A stretch of 40,100 nt of DNA from positions 1-40,100 of the forward strand of contig JAGHHM010000037.1 in the NCBI GenBank assembly GCA_017887695.1, written 5' to 3'. Each line of letters opens with the position of its first letter. Within the stretch, counting starts at the first letter, position 1. The notes below the pieces were generated by a model. It did not search any database, was not told where the DNA came from, and was given only the letters and a program-made list of their open reading frames with translations. The stretch is from Oscillospiraceae bacterium (GTDB lineage: Bacteria > Bacillota > Clostridia > Oscillospirales > Oscillospiraceae). The translations under genes were made by a program, and so were the position numbers. This document shows positions 39,127 to 40,100 of this stretch, in pieces.

Positions 39127-40100
39127 ATGTCTAAAGTTATCGGTATTGATCTTGGTACTACCAATTCCTGTGTTGCCGTAATGGAAGGCGGCGAGGCTGT
39201 CGTTATTGCCAACGCCGAAGGCAACCGTACCACCCCCTCTGTGGTGGCATTTTCCAAGACCGGCGAGCGTATGGTGGGCCAGGTGGCAAAGCGCCAGGCC
39301 ATCACCAACCCTGACCGCACCATCTCCTCCATCAAGCGTGACATGGGCAGCGACTACAAGGTGGAGATCGACGGCAAGAAGTACACCCCCCAGGAGATCA
39401 GCGCCATGGTGCTTCAGAAGCTGAAGGCGGACGCCGAGGCCTATCTGGGCTCCCCTGTCTCCGAGGCGGTCATCACTGTTCCTGCTTACTTCACTGACGC
39501 CCAGCGTCAGGCCACCAAGGACGCCGGCAAGATCGCGGGCCTGGAGGTTAAGCGTATCATCAATGAGCCTACCGCTGCGGCTCTGGCCTATGGCCTGGAT
39601 AAGGAAAGCGATCAGAAGATCATGGTTTACGATCTGGGCGGCGGCACCTTCGATGTGTCCATCCTGGAGATCGGCGACGGCGTCATCGAAGTGCTGGCTA
39701 CTGCCGGCAACAACCGCCTGGGCGGCGATGACTTCGATGAGTGCATCATGAAGTATCTGGTTGGCGAGTTCAAGAAGGCTGAGGGCATTGACCTCAGCGG
39801 CGACAAGGTGGCTATGCAGCGTCTGAAGGAGGCCGCTGAGAAGGCTAAGATCGAGCTTTCCGGCGTGACCACCTCCAACATCAACCTGCCCTATATCACC
39901 GCCGACGCCACCGGCCCCAAGCACCTGGATGTCCCTCTGACCCGGGCTAAGTTCAATGAGCTGACCGCTCACCTGGTAGAGGCCCCCATGGGCCCCGTGC
40001 GCCAGGCTATGGGCGACGCCGGCCTCAGCGGCAGCGATATCTCCAAGGTCCTGCTGGTGGGCGGCTCCAGCCGTATCCCCGCTGTCCAGGAAGCCGTGAA
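39127..40100 (+). CDS. Chaperone DnaK (3' end beyond window)
   Basis: The first 324 or so residues of the Hsp70 ATPase domain: [19 protein letters not shown] (phosphate 1), [57 protein letters not shown] (phosphate 2) and [13 protein letters not shown] (adenosine). It folds proteins with GrpE and DnaJ in the cytosol. ATG 39127 follows AGGAGG. The gap from grpE (65 bases) has a 7-bp hairpin ACAGGAA/TTCCTGT (39061-39077) and an AT-rich run; no separate promoter is clear. Truncated only by the window edge. Confidence 0.97.
   Translation, partial: MSKVIGIDLGTTNSCVAVMEGGEAVVIANAEGNRTTPSVVAFSKTGERMVGQVAKRQAITNPDRTISSIKRDMGSDYKVEIDGKKYTPQEISAMVLQKLKADAEAYLGSPVSEAVITVPAYFTDAQRQATKDAGKIAGLEVKRIINEPTAAALAYGLDKESDQKIMVYDLGGGTFDVSILEIGDGVIEVLATAGNNRLGGDDFDECIMKYLVGEFKKAEGIDLSGDKVAMQRLKEAAEKAKIELSGVTTSNINLPYITADATGPKHLDVPLTRAKFNELTAHLVEAPMGPVRQAMGDAGLSGSDISKVLLVGGSSRIPAVQEAV

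Noticed and set aside
1-40100. CRISPR arrays, tRNA or rRNA genes, insertion sequences.
   Set aside because: I looked and found no evenly spaced repeats, tRNA-like folds, rRNA segments or transposase genes.

Overview
The window looks like a chromosome segment from a strictly anaerobic, spore-forming, high-GC gut Clostridia species, most likely Oscillospiraceae/Ruminococcaceae (relatives of Flavonifractor, Lawsonibacter or Oscillibacter). This is inferred from the clostridial-order rnfCDGEAB operon, spmA/spmB and an AbrB-type regulator, archaeal-type ProRS, strong AGGAGG ribosome sites, near-consensus sigma-A promoters with 17-base spacers, and overall gene style. No marker gene fixes the species.

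Layout. 1-750: gene-free stretch with six head-to-tail, almost perfect hairpins, then a strong bidirectional terminator. 753-9950 (-): a 3065-residue secreted surface protein with three C-terminal SLH domains and a structured leader, preceded by a small DUF2442 gene. 10.6-12.9 kb: an ImmA/IrrE-like metallopeptidase, spmA-spmB (-) and an AbrB-like regulator. 13.0-17.2 kb (+): ABC exporter, YlmH-like S4 protein, DUF896 protein and XpaC-family membrane protein in a tight run. 17.4-18.8 kb (-): proS, divergent from an HTH regulator with a duplicated membrane module. 20.1-22.3 kb: an ECF sigma factor and a membrane RsgI-like anti-sigma factor with three PepSY-like domains.

22.4-31.0 kb is largely a purine-salvage neighbourhood: a YfcE-type phosphodiesterase (-), a purine riboswitch in front of guanine deaminase, a Dabb protein with an unknown partner, then a BMP-type nucleoside ABC transporter. 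The transporter's lipoprotein gene carries an in-frame TGA and a probable one-base insertion at its start. 31.1-31.9 kb (-): a DUF975 membrane protein, divergent from 32.1-37.2 kb: the complete Rnf ferredoxin:NAD+ oxidoreductase operon with a Rex-like operator upstream. 37.4-40.1 kb: hrcA-grpE-dnaK under a perfect CIRCE element, with dnaK running off the end.

The points most worth a second look are the hairpin array, the variant guanine riboswitch with a possible ON-type platform, the broken transporter lipoprotein, the ECF/RsgI-like pair with an Asn-Pro cleavage motif, and the Rex-like site between DUF975 and rnfC.
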